6,868 bases of DNA from Collinsella sp. (GTDB lineage: Bacteria; Actinomycetota; Coriobacteriia; Coriobacteriales; Coriobacteriaceae): positions 1 through 6,868 of the forward strand of contig JAHAGQ010000041.1 of the NCBI GenBank assembly GCA_018373675.1. The letters are read 5' to 3'. The position numbers were made by a program, and so were the translations under genes. The notes under the pieces were generated by a model. The model ran no database searches, had not been told where the DNA came from, and saw nothing but the letters and a program-made list of their open reading frames with translations. The first letter of the stretch is position 1. Every line of letters starts with the position of its first letter. Shown piece after piece: positions 1 through 6,458 of the stretch.

Positions 1-99
1 CTGCTCGCAGACCTTGTCCACGGCAGCCTCAATCTGAGGACGGAGAGCGAGGGCATCGCTCACAACCTTCTCGTAACGAGGCTCATCGAAATTGAACAT
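1..99 (-). CDS. SIS-domain sugar-phosphate deglycase/isomerase family, N-terminal fragment (runs off the window)
   Basis: Only the first 33 codons are visible. Translation begins MFNFDEPRYEKVV and continues to ...AAVDKVCEQ at the window edge. Without gaps it matches the first 33 residues of the complete FrlB-like deglycase at 1113-2111 at 10 positions: M1, F4, D5, E6, R20, I23, E24, D28, C31 and E32. That supports the same SIS family, probably another Amadori-product deglycase such as one for fructoselysine 6-phosphate or glucoselysine 6-phosphate; the substrate is not determinable. The ATG at 99-97 has a GAAGGGA ribosome site a few bases upstream. The fragment is 55/99 G+C by hand count and uses G/C-ending codons (GAG, CTC, GCC, AAG), unlike the A/T-richer genes to its right. 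It lies 98 bases downstream of the kinase gene, with no obvious terminator between, so it could be co-transcribed or have its own promoter. Confidence 0.72.
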   Translation of the reverse strand, partial: MFNFDEPRYEKVVSDALALRPQIEAAVDKVCEQ

Positions 100-197
100 A
101 TCTAATATCCCTTCGTTTAATAGAGTGAAATTCGTTTCAATTGACAACTTGTCATTTCACTACGTATTAATACTTAATGACCTAAAAAAATACCTTT
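100..197 (-). promoter_or_regulatory. Intergenic region upstream of the left-edge SIS gene, with nested inverted repeats
   Basis: These 98 bases between the kinase stop and the next start are A/T-rich and hold three symmetric elements. Arms AGTGAAAT (124-131) and ATTTCACT (154-161) form a perfect 8-base inverted repeat. Inside it, TGACAACTTGTCA (142-154) is a perfect 13-base palindrome. Next to it, 161-176 is a near-palindrome with the perfect core GTATTAATAC (164-173). On the minus strand TTGTCA (147-142) could be a -35, but no well-spaced strong -10 follows. No GC-rich hairpin with a T-tract is present, so I see no terminator for the kinase gene. The likely role is promoter plus operator for the left gene. 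Confidence 0.45.
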
Positions 198-1082
198 CTA
201 GGAAATGGAAGCTTGGCCGTCTTTCATCTCGGCGAGTTTATGCTCGAATCCAAAGCCGCCGGGTTTAAGGCAATTCTTAGCTGAATAGTCAGCAGCGAAT
301 TCCATTGCATCCCGAATGATCTCCGCATCGAGCGGTTGCTTTTTACTCCAGCCATGCGAGAGACAGCTCACAACAAACGCAGTGATATACGAATCTCCCG
401 CGCCCATGGTGTCAAGCGCATCTACGGGTCTTATATTTCCCTGGTACCATCGGGAACCGTCAAAGAACACAGGCCCTGCAGATCCCCGTGTAGCAATCGT
501 GTAGCGACAACCATGCTCTATGGCCCTCTTCAATAGAACTTGAATCTGTTGATCGCTCTCGCCGGAACAGGAAAACAGACCAAGGGTTGTAGCAGGGCAA
601 ACAAGATCGAAATATGCGTCGGTTCGATACTTATCTTTAACGGAAAAGTCATAAACCACCACAGCGGGAAGATCTTGAACTAGGTGCACATCATCCTGCA
701 GCTTTGCATTGACGCTGGTAAAAACCGCATCGGATCCCTGAAGAAACTTGACATCAGAATCGTTGATATGGGTTTTGTGCGCCCAGCAAGCCCCCGTATC
801 GTAACCAACTTCGACACGTTCACCGTTGTAAACATTTACATCGCAAGTCTTGGTTGTTGCTTTTTCAGGCATGCATGATTGCGAAAGGTCAACGTTCAGC
901 GAAGAAAGGGCATCGGTGATTATTCGCCCTCCCAGGTCGTTGCCGATCTCCCCAATATACGCAGCCTGTGCGCCAAGCATGCTTGCATGGGCAGCGACGT
1001 TTACGGCATTGCCACCAGGATACATAACGCCTTTGTTGAGATAGCGATCAATAACGTTGTCACCAATTGCTGCGATTTTCAC
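198..1082 (-). CDS. frlD: PfkB-family sugar kinase, fructoselysine 6-kinase-like
   Basis: This is a ribokinase/PfkB-family cytoplasmic kinase (294 aa from the chosen start) that most resembles FrlD, which phosphorylates fructoselysine at O6 using ATP. Visible features: N-terminal VKIAAIGDNVIDRY, as in FrlD (IGDN at 6-9); the substrate-binding PGGNAVNVA motif (22-30); and the C-terminal PfkB signature DTMGAGDS (224-231), whose Asp230 is the expected catalytic base. A short tail of about 15 residues follows GGFGF, making it longer than E. coli FrlD (about 260 aa). I chose GTG at 1082: GGGAGG (1095-1090) sits 7 bases upstream and the protein then starts exactly where FrlD does. Earlier starts at 1097 (ATG) or 1100 (GTG) lack a ribosome site and add 5-6 residues. 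It lies 30 bases after the deglycase and is last in the visible operon. It is odd beside a PTS, which already phosphorylates its substrate. Another PfkB substrate is possible. Confidence 0.85.
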   Translation of the reverse strand: MKIAAIGDNVIDRYLNKGVMYPGGNAVNVAAHASMLGAQAAYIGEIGNDLGGRIITDALSSLNVDLSQSCMPEKATTKTCDVNVYNGERVEVGYDTGACWAHKTHINDSDVKFLQGSDAVFTSVNAKLQDDVHLVQDLPAVVVYDFSVKDKYRTDAYFDLVCPATTLGLFSCSGESDQQIQVLLKRAIEHGCRYTIATRGSAGPVFFDGSRWYQGNIRPVDALDTMGAGDSYITAFVVSCLSHGWSKKQPLDAEIIRDAMEFAADYSAKNCLKPGGFGFEHKLAEMKDGQASIS

Positions 1083-1112
1083 CTCAACGCCTCCCATCAC
1101 GTACGGTCTTTA

Positions 1113-2111
1113 TTAGTACTCGACCTTGCGGTAATAACGGCGGATGTCGAGCGAATGGTCACGAATTTCCTCGAAATTCTTGCTCACACGCGAGAGAATG
1201 GCATTGAGCACCACCGGAGAAAGCATCCAGCGGAATTCATCACTGATACCCAGCAACTCATAATCATGTGTATCGAATACGGTGAAATCATCCGCATATT
1301 GCTTACAGAAGTGTGCAACGCGCTCATCAAGAGGCCTAGTCTGCGCCTCCGTCATTGCGAGCGCGACGCAAACGCCCGGCTCAACAAGTTCGATAGTGCC
1401 ATGGAAGAACTCAGGCGATGTAACGGATTTGGTGCGCAGCCATTGGGACTCCTCGAGCACACACATGGCAAACGAATACGTGGGGCCCCACAGATTGCCA
1501 GAACCAATCCAAATCTGATACGGATCGTCCTTGTGCTTCAGAGCATATGCACGAGCCATCTCGTCAGCGTTCTTGCCGACGGAAACGAGAGCAGCGGGGA
1601 GATTCACAAGCTCATCAGCGAAGCGATCGTAGTCATCGAAAAAGCCCCTGTTCTTGAGAATCTTTCCAATCAGAAGGTACAGCACGAGCTCCATAGGACG
1701 GCCCTGCTTATAGATCACTCCATAATCGGAAAGTTCACCAAGCGGTGAACCGTCCACGCCAAGCGTAGAGACAATGGTGCAGCCTGCGTCTTTTGCCGCC
1801 TTTGCCGCCGCGACCGTCTCTTTGGTGTCGCCCGACTTGGACGCCATGAACGCCAAGGTCCCCTTGCCGATGCGTCGATTGCCAACCGTGAGGAAATCTG
1901 CCGAAACTTGGGACTGGACGGGAATATCGGACATAACAGAAACCATATAGTCAAATGGCTGCATCATCGCAAGCGAGCCACCTGACGAGGTGAAGAAAAT
2001 CGAATCGAAACCCTTTTCGCAAATTTCGTCAGCAATGCGTTCAATTTCGGCACGTTGATTGTAGATATAAGCACCGTTATCGAGAATTGCCTGTTCATCA
2101 AATGAAACCAT
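1113..2111 (-). CDS. frlB: FrlB-type SIS-domain deglycase (fructoselysine/glucoselysine 6-phosphate deglycase-like)
   Basis: This 332-aa protein has two SIS halves and should cleave the phosphorylated Amadori product delivered by the PTS into hexose 6-phosphate and the amine in the cytoplasm. The first SIS domain shows FTSSGGS (40-46) and SKSGDTKET (91-99), the phosphosugar-binding serine/threonine loops. The second half holds SPEFFHGTIELVEPG (232-246). E221 and H237 are 16 residues apart, the same spacing as the two catalytic residues I recall for the fructose-asparagine deglycase FraB (Glu214, His230). The C-terminus RRYYRKVEY is typical of FrlB-like enzymes. The ATG at 2111 has AGAAAGG 8 bases upstream. 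It follows PTS IID by 48 bases. Family membership is strong; the choice among fructoselysine-, glucoselysine- and other Amadori-6-phosphate substrates is inference. Related SIS isomerases such as AgaS or GlmS are less likely because of the C-terminus. Confidence 0.88.
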   Translation of the reverse strand: MVSFDEQAILDNGAYIYNQRAEIERIADEICEKGFDSIFFTSSGGSLAMMQPFDYMVSVMSDIPVQSQVSADFLTVGNRRIGKGTLAFMASKSGDTKETVAAAKAAKDAGCTIVSTLGVDGSPLGELSDYGVIYKQGRPMELVLYLLIGKILKNRGFFDDYDRFADELVNLPAALVSVGKNADEMARAYALKHKDDPYQIWIGSGNLWGPTYSFAMCVLEESQWLRTKSVTSPEFFHGTIELVEPGVCVALAMTEAQTRPLDERVAHFCKQYADDFTVFDTHDYELLGISDEFRWMLSPVVLNAILSRVSKNFEEIRDHSLDIRRYYRKVEY

Positions 2112-2159
2112 GAGATATACCTTTCTAATTCAATTGGGCCAGACGGCGAAATCAACCAT

Positions 2160-2990
2160 TTAGATTGCAAACACTCCGAAGAAGGAGCCGACGATACCAA
2201 CCGCCATGAGAATAACGAGAATCCAAGCAATCTTGACCTTGTGCTGGACGAGTTCGTAAACTCCAAGTGTCACAAGCAGCGGCAGCAGGCTCGGCATGAT
2301 ACCGTCGATGATGCTTTGGATAGTCTGCGCACTGTCGCCGGTACCGAGAGAACCAGCCACGCTGACCGATACAAGGTTGGGCACCATAGCGCCGATAACC
2401 ATAAGACCGAGAATTGCAGCCCCCATGGTGAGCTTTGGCATAAGGCCAGATTTCTCGATCTTGCTCAAGAAACTGGTTCCGAATCCGTAGCCCCATTTAA
2501 GGCAGAACCAACGAATCAGATAATGCGGAACATTGAATACGACGAGGAAGAGAAGCGGGCCGAGAATGTTACCCTGCATAGAAAGCGACACACCCAAACC
2601 AGTGGCGATGACACGCAACGTTCCCCAGAACAGAGAGTCACCGATGCCGGCCAGCGGGCTCATAAGAGCGGCCTTTACGCTGTTGATAGAGGATTCGTCA
2701 AAATCCTCTTCGTTAGCGTTTGCCTCTTCCATCGCTGCCGAAATGCCCAGAATTAATGTTGAGACATAAGGAGTGGTGTTGAAGAACTCCATGTGACGCT
2801 TAGCAGCAGCAACCTGGTCATCCTTATCCTTATACACGCGACGAATGATGGGAAGCATGGAGAAGCAGTATCCCATGTGCTGCTGGCGCTCGTAGTTCCA
2901 AGAGTACTCCATCGTAAGCGAACGGAAAAATACCGATTTTAGATCACGCTTTGTAATCTTGTTGGAACTGGTGTCATTAGAAGTCGTCAT
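2160..2990 (-). CDS. PTS mannose-family transporter subunit IID
   Basis: This is one of the two membrane subunits of a mannose-family PTS permease, working with IIC to move sugar across the membrane. It has 276 aa from the ATG at 2990. Visible motifs are HMGYCFSMLP (38-47), HMEFFNTTPY (66-75) and the family hallmark SPLAGIGDSLFWGTLR (111-126), followed by hydrophobic segments around 127-155, 180-205 and 255-276. The start at 2990 is supported by AAGGGAG (3005-2999) 8 bases upstream. A longer frame to 3032 needs a TTG start, lacks the motif spacing and would overlap IIC by 56 bases. The chosen start overlaps the last 14 bases of IIC, implying translational coupling. Its operon partners are IIC before it and the deglycase after it. 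Substrate specificity is not readable from the sequence; the neighbours suggest an Amadori compound. Confidence 0.93.
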   Translation of the reverse strand: MTTSNDTSSNKITKRDLKSVFFRSLTMEYSWNYERQQHMGYCFSMLPIIRRVYKDKDDQVAAAKRHMEFFNTTPYVSTLILGISAAMEEANANEEDFDESSINSVKAALMSPLAGIGDSLFWGTLRVIATGLGVSLSMQGNILGPLLFLVVFNVPHYLIRWFCLKWGYGFGTSFLSKIEKSGLMPKLTMGAAILGLMVIGAMVPNLVSVSVAGSLGTGDSAQTIQSIIDGIMPSLLPLLVTLGVYELVQHKVKIAWILVILMAVGIVGSFFGVFAI

Positions 2991-3762
2991 CGTCGAAGCT
3001 CCCTTCCGAACTAAGCTGTGGCGTCTGAGCAATGAAGTTTGGCTGGACCGCCACGAGGATTACTGCGAGGCAAAGCCCAATGATGGCAATACCAAGGATT
3101 GGAATGCTCATGTAGGCACAGAGCGCAAACCCGAGCACGAAGAAAATAGCAGTCTGCTTGTTGACAATCATTGAAGCGAGCAGTGCAATGCCGAGCGCAG
3201 GGATGAATCCACCCGCAATAACCAGGCCGTTACTTACAAACTCGGGAATTGCGTTAAGCACCGCGTTCATAACCGGCGTTCCGAGATAGAAAGCAAGGGA
3301 GCACACGAAAAAGCGAGGAAGCGATTTGACGATGAATCCACCAAGCAGATGCATCCGCTCCATACCTTTGAGGTCGCCCTTTGCCACACAGTCGTCCGCT
3401 TTATGGACGAAAAACGGCATCACGATCAGCGTAAGCGCGTTATCAATGATGAGATAAAGCGACGCAATCGGGAAAGCGAGCGTCAGCGCAACTTCAGCGC
3501 CTTGACCCGTCGAAATTGCAAAGGCAGTGCCCAAAATACCACCGGTGATAACGTCAGGCGGAACGGCCGCCCCGATGGTAACCGATCCAATGAACACCAT
3601 TTCAAGCGTGGCGCCGACAATAATGCCCGTCTGCAAATCACCCATCACAAGACCGATGAGGACGCCCGTGACAATCGGGCGAGAAGCAAGGCAAGTGCCA
3701 AGTGCCCACTCAAATGTCACGCACATTGCGACGAGGCCGATAAGGATCGCTTGAGTCAACAT
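2977..3762 (-). CDS. PTS mannose-family transporter subunit IIC
   Basis: This 261-aa polytopic membrane protein is the substrate-translocating partner of IID. Near the N-terminus it has RPIVTGVLIGLVMGD (28-42), then the IIC signature GATLEMVFIGSVTIGAAVPP (50-69), where the conserved Glu and the VPPD turn are typical of Man/Lev/Sor IIC. Several further hydrophobic helices extend to about residue 240, ending in SSEGSFDDDDF. The ATG at 3762 has AGAAAGGGG (3778-3770) 7 bases upstream. The gene is 27 bases after IIB, and its 3' end overlaps the IID start by 14 bases. The acidic DDDDF tail is encoded exactly in the overlap region. Family assignment is firm; the transported substrate is inferred from the adjacent deglycase. 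Confidence 0.93.
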   Translation of the reverse strand: MLTQAILIGLVAMCVTFEWALGTCLASRPIVTGVLIGLVMGDLQTGIIVGATLEMVFIGSVTIGAAVPPDVITGGILGTAFAISTGQGAEVALTLAFPIASLYLIIDNALTLIVMPFFVHKADDCVAKGDLKGMERMHLLGGFIVKSLPRFFVCSLAFYLGTPVMNAVLNAIPEFVSNGLVIAGGFIPALGIALLASMIVNKQTAIFFVLGFALCAYMSIPILGIAIIGLCLAVILVAVQPNFIAQTPQLSSEGSFDDDDF

Positions 3763-3789
3763 GAGAGATCCCCTTTCTATTGTATGTGC

Positions 3790-4251
3790 TTAAATCAAAA
3801 TCTTCTCGTCTCTAGGTACCTGCCTGATCTCCACCTCGATTCCGGCATCACTGAGCTCATGTAGAAGCTCCACGTCGCGATCGGTAGCGAAAACCGTTGA
3901 AGATAGGCGTACATCTGCACCCTCACGCGGCTTCGTTCCTCCAATGTTGATATGCTCGATTTCGCTGTAGCCCTTTGCCAGGCGGTAAGCATCTTCGATG
4001 CTTTCAACGACAATGAACAAACGGTACTTATCGGTCACACCGCTCCTAAGAGCCTCGATAGAATCATCGACCGATTTGATAACCAATTTGACGCCTGCCG
4101 GACGTGCCAGCTTAAGCGTCGTCTTGCGCACGTCATCTTTCACAACCGCATCGCAGGCAATCAAAATGCAATTGGTGTCAAGCTCTTGCGTCCAAGTCAT
4201 GGCAACCTGACCATGAAGCAAGCGATGGTCAACTCTCAGCAGCTTAATCAT
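3790..4251 (-). CDS. PTS mannose-family subunit IIB
   Basis: This 153-aa cytoplasmic phosphotransfer protein takes phosphate from IIA and passes it to the sugar during transport. The N-terminus MIKLLRVDHRLLHGQVAMTW is the family hallmark; His13 in LLHGQV is the expected phosphorylation site (equivalent to His15 of LevE-type IIB). The central ACDAVVKDD (32-40) and the motif NIGGTKPREG (101-110) are also typical. Length matches the usual ~155-165 aa of a free-standing IIB. The ATG at 4251 has AGAAAGGA (4265-4258) 6 bases upstream, overlapping the IIA stop codon; the gap to IIA is 13 bases, so co-translation is likely. Family assignment is firm. Confidence 0.94.
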   Translation of the reverse strand: MIKLLRVDHRLLHGQVAMTWTQELDTNCILIACDAVVKDDVRKTTLKLARPAGVKLVIKSVDDSIEALRSGVTDKYRLFIVVESIEDAYRLAKGYSEIEHINIGGTKPREGADVRLSSTVFATDRDVELLHELSDAGIEVEIRQVPRDEKILI

Positions 4252-4264
4252 CTTTGTTCCTTTC

Positions 4265-4681
4265 TTAAAAATCCTCGTCTTCTTCTACCGAATTTGGCAG
4301 CGAACATAGGCATGTGCCCTTTTGGCGGACACTTGAAACCAATGCAGCGAGCTCGGCGTCATCAAGTGTGCTCAATTTCGAAAACACTTCGAGCACTAGT
4401 GGTAGCGACATGCCGGCAATGAGCCTTAGAGAATCGTCACCCAACCTTTCCATAAAAGCGTTATTCACTGACCCACCATAGACATCAGTGATGACAATCC
4501 ACTGGTCTGCCGGGTCGCGAGAACGGTCCCAAAAATCTATCAACTCGTTTACATCCATCGTGTCCTCATCGACATATGCGCATAGCACCTTAACGCGAGG
4601 ATCTTCACCGCAAAATAGCTGGAGCGTTTCACGCATCGCTCTAGCAAGTGGCCCATGGCTGGCCAAGAGCAACTTCCTCAT
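4265..4681 (-). CDS. PTS mannose-family subunit IIA
   Basis: This 138-aa cytoplasmic subunit accepts phosphate from HPr and hands it to IIB. The N-terminus MRKLLLASHGPLARAM contains the active-site His9 in the ASHG context of EIIA-Man. TDVYGGSVNN (65-74) matches the conserved TD(L/V).GGS..N loop that packs against the active site. It is a stand-alone IIA rather than a IIAB fusion as in E. coli ManX. The tail EEDEDF is strongly acidic, like the IIC tail. The ATG at 4681 has GGGAG only 4 bases upstream, a tighter spacing than in the other genes. It is the first gene of the PTS-deglycase-kinase operon and follows a promoter region that begins after the terminator at 4849-4821. Confidence 0.92.
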   Translation of the reverse strand: MRKLLLASHGPLARAMRETLQLFCGEDPRVKVLCAYVDEDTMDVNELIDFWDRSRDPADQWIVITDVYGGSVNNAFMERLGDDSLRLIAGMSLPLVLEVFSKLSTLDDAELAALVSSVRQKGTCLCSLPNSVEEDEDF

Positions 4682-4820
4682 TTATCTCCCAATCTCAGTA
4701 AATCATCTGTTAATAGAACGTTATATTTTGTATTGTTATCTACAGCATCCTCGAAACTTTCGCTTTGTCAAGACAGATCAATCAAGCTTCCTAAGCGGTA
4801 ACAATTCGCCCGTAAACGGC
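4682..4820 (-). promoter_or_regulatory. Promoter/operator region of the PTS-deglycase-kinase operon
   Basis: These 139 A/T-rich bases lie between the upstream terminator and the IIA start, so the operon must start here unless it depends on readthrough. On the minus strand there is a perfect TTGACA (4771-4766), but no good -10 lies at 16-19 bases; TAGATA (4742-4737) is 23 bases away. An alternative is TTTCGA (4756-4751) with TACAAA (4732-4727) at 18 bases. The exact promoter is therefore uncertain. The element AATAGAACGTTATATT (4712-4727) is a 16-base near-palindrome with one mismatched pair, 31-46 bases before the start codon, and is a plausible GntR operator. Confidence 0.5.
4712..4727. promoter_or_regulatory. 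Candidate GntR operator upstream of PTS IIA
   Basis: AATAGAACGTTATATT reads as its own reverse complement at seven of its eight base pairs (centre AACGTT). Its core AGAACGTTAT recurs on the minus strand at 6405-6396, overlapping the start codon of the first GntR gene, and ACGTTATA recurs at 6433-6440 in that gene's promoter. The position shortly upstream of the IIA start fits repression. This is inference from symmetry and recurrence only. Confidence 0.4.
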
Positions 4821-4849
4821 AAAAAAACGCCCCTTTGTCGGGGCGTTTT
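4821..4849 (-). terminator. Rho-independent terminator after the GntR pair
   Basis: AAAACGCCCC (4824-4833) and GGGGCGTTTT (4840-4849) pair perfectly over 10 bases with a 6-base loop. In minus-strand direction the stem is followed by seven consecutive T residues (4827-4821, partly in the stem). It lies 46 bases after the stop of the second GntR gene, so it ends the regulator transcript and separates it from the PTS operon. The complementary orientation has only four T residues, so the main direction is minus. Confidence 0.9.
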
Positions 4850-4895
4850 CAACCTCTTGTTATTCGGTCAAGGAAAATCCGGGGTTTGGCTTTCG

Positions 4896-5600
4896 CTAGA
4901 GATAAAACTTTAAGCGCTCAGTGCAGTACACCTGCCGCGAAATAAACAATGGCACTCCCTGCGCGCTGCAACGCTTATCTACAAATAATAAAAGGGCAGA
5001 TCCCGGCTTTACATTCAAATGTTCTGCCTCGTAAGCTCTCGCAAAGCACACCTGCAACGTTCGCTCGTTATTGCCAAGTTCGATATGGCGTCTTCCCAGC
5101 ACCTCAAGTAGAGACCCCGATAAATCTTCATGTTCCAAAAAGGCAAGAGAAGGAGTGTAGCTATTGGTTTCCAACATCGTTGGCACGCCATCGACTAAGC
5201 GCAAACGTCTAGTCTGAAGAATATTCTCGTCCTCCTGGACCTGAAGAAAACGCACATCGCGCAGCGTAGGATAAATCCAAGCTACTTCGAGCACTACGGT
5301 CGAAGGCTTTTTATTTTCTTGAATGCAGGAATGGGTGAAGCTTTCCTGGTCATCGGCTGCATAGGCATTGCGCGTCGTGGTAACAAAAGTACCTTTCCCT
5401 CGCGTGCGCTCAACGATATCGGCATCCTCTAGTTCCTTGATTGCCGATCGAACAGTAATACGACTAACGCCATATTCCTCCATAAGCTCCGTCTCAGTAG
5501 GAAGCTTATCCCCTTCGCTATATACGCCACTTTCTATTCGACTCACAAGATCGTGAACGATCTGCTTATACAATGGAACAGCGCTCTCCACTTTAACCAT
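4896..5600 (-). CDS. GntR family (HutC/FarR-type) transcriptional regulator with UTRA domain, second of a pair
   Basis: This 234-aa regulator has an N-terminal winged helix (about 8-75): AVPLYKQIVHDL, then LPTETELMEEYGVSRITVRS with the recognition helix at about 45-57, and the wing RGKGTF (67-72). The UTRA effector domain spans about 85-232, with SFTHSCIQENKKPST (87-101) and the terminal CTERLKFYL typical of HutC regulators. Such domains usually bind phosphorylated sugars or amino sugars, and the neighbouring pathway suggests an Amadori 6-phosphate or a product of it. The ATG at 5600 is 8 bases after the stop of the other regulator; the ribosome site is weak (an AGAAAG lies about 18 bases upstream), so translation is probably coupled. 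A strong terminator follows. It is about average in length for the family. The target operon is inferred, not shown. Confidence 0.92.
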   Translation of the reverse strand: MVKVESAVPLYKQIVHDLVSRIESGVYSEGDKLPTETELMEEYGVSRITVRSAIKELEDADIVERTRGKGTFVTTTRNAYAADDQESFTHSCIQENKKPSTVVLEVAWIYPTLRDVRFLQVQEDENILQTRRLRLVDGVPTMLETNSYTPSLAFLEHEDLSGSLLEVLGRRHIELGNNERTLQVCFARAYEAEHLNVKPGSALLLFVDKRCSAQGVPLFISRQVYCTERLKFYL

Positions 5601-5608
5601 TATTCAAC

Positions 5609-6397
5609 CTATTGCTTTCTACACTCAACGGCTTCAAGTCCCCGCCAATTGATGCCGAGTTGATTAGCCTTAATCGAAAAGAAGTATTTGAAATAATCAC
5701 CCAACATCACCTGCTTAGTAAAGTGCACTGGCTTACCAGTGCTCATATAAACGGTCTCACTCAATATAAACATCGCAGCTTCTCCTGCGATATTAAGGAT
5801 GCACTTCTCCTCATCCGTAGCAAGCCCCGCTTCAAGCACAATAGACGGGAAACAATTATCCTCTAGTCGCAGCCCCGTCTCTCTCTCAATCGTTTCATAA
5901 AGTGATGCGTTCTCCATATCGACACCCAGTAAAAACCCGAAGTTCTTTACTGGAAGATAAATATGTTCAATCATTGCATTTATGTGGTTAATTGACCTCA
6001 CGCGTTTGAGGTAAACCGCAGATTCATTCTCTTCCATTCGCAAATGACGACGGACGGCAACGGGCGGCTCGACCTCCTGAAGAGCGAGAACACGAGACGA
6101 GGTTTCGATATTATTTTCATGGCAAAAATAAGTGAAACCCTTAAACGTGCTCAAGCTCGAGACGATTTTAGGCTGCCGGATAAATGTACCCTTGCCATGA
6201 CGCGTATCAAGCACGTCGTCATCCACAAGAGTTTGAATTGCCTTCCGTATCGTCGCACGGCTAACCTCATATTCTTCGCAAAAACCATTTTCGCTAGGCA
6301 ACACGCCACTTTCGGAAAACTCGCCCATCTCAATACGGCGACGCAAATCATCAGCCACTTGTACATATAGCGGCACAGCACTAGTTGGGTTAATCAT
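5609..6397 (-). CDS. GntR family (HutC/FarR-type) transcriptional regulator with UTRA domain, first of a pair
   Basis: This 262-aa regulator has an N-terminal winged helix (about 8-75): AVPLYVQVADDLRRRI, then LPSENGFCEEYEVSRATIRK with the recognition helix at about 45-57, and the wing HGKGTF (67-72). A UTRA effector domain follows (about 80-245). The wHTH resembles that of the next gene (shared SAVPLY, EEY.VSR.T.R.AI and GKGTF), but the UTRA halves differ clearly, so the two may read related DNA sites with different ligands. A tail of about 17 residues extends beyond the usual UTRA end. The ATG at 6397 has only a weak AGAGAA ribosome site. Its promoter contains an inverted repeat overlapping the -10, which fits autorepression. 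Sampled lines are A/T-rich (23/60 G+C at 5641-5700, 28/60 at 6121-6180), below the flanking edge genes. Function as local regulator is inference. Confidence 0.92.
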   Translation of the reverse strand: MINPTSAVPLYVQVADDLRRRIEMGEFSESGVLPSENGFCEEYEVSRATIRKAIQTLVDDDVLDTRHGKGTFIRQPKIVSSLSTFKGFTYFCHENNIETSSRVLALQEVEPPVAVRRHLRMEENESAVYLKRVRSINHINAMIEHIYLPVKNFGFLLGVDMENASLYETIERETGLRLEDNCFPSIVLEAGLATDEEKCILNIAGEAAMFILSETVYMSTGKPVHFTKQVMLGDYFKYFFSIKANQLGINWRGLEAVECRKQ

Positions 6398-6430
6398 AAC
6401 GTTCTCTGTACAACATTCTATGAAACTTCT

Positions 6431-6458
6431 ATACGTTATAAGATAACCTATTACGTAT
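6431..6458. promoter_or_regulatory. Inverted-repeat operator candidate in the gntR promoter
   Basis: ATACGTTATA (6431-6440) and TATTACGTAT (6449-6458) are inverted copies matching at 9 of 10 positions, separated by 8 bases. The right arm overlaps the -10 hexamer of the predicted promoter, and the site lies 34-61 bases upstream of the start of the first GntR gene. This is the arrangement expected for a self-repressing regulator. The binding protein is not shown. Confidence 0.5.

Noticed and set aside
1083..1100. Kinase start at GTG 1100 or ATG 1097
   Set aside because: No ribosome site precedes them, whereas GGGAGG lies 7 bases before GTG 1082 and the family's N-terminus begins there.
879..1748. 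A 289-codon open frame on the plus strand
   Set aside because: It lies antisense across the kinase and deglycase genes, has no family motif or ribosome site, and its length follows from the codon pattern of the genuine minus-strand genes.
2991..3032. Longer N-terminus for PTS IID starting at 3032
   Set aside because: It needs a TTG start without a ribosome site; the ATG at 2990 has AAGGGAG 8 bases upstream and gives a normal IID length.
2241..3864. Long plus-strand open frames opposite the PTS IIC and IID genes (171 codons each)
   Set aside because: They are antisense to clear PTS genes, very rich in charged residues such as His, Arg and Asp, and show no recognisable domain.
4766..4771. Perfect TTGACA as the -35 of the PTS operon
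   Set aside because: Not accepted as a firm promoter because the only good -10-like hexamer (TAGATA) is 23 bases away, outside the normal spacing.
4682..4820. Sigma-54 (-24/-12) promoter, as in LevR-controlled mannose-family PTS operons
   Set aside because: No TGGCAC-N5-TTGC-like pair is visible, and no LevR-type activator gene is present in the window.
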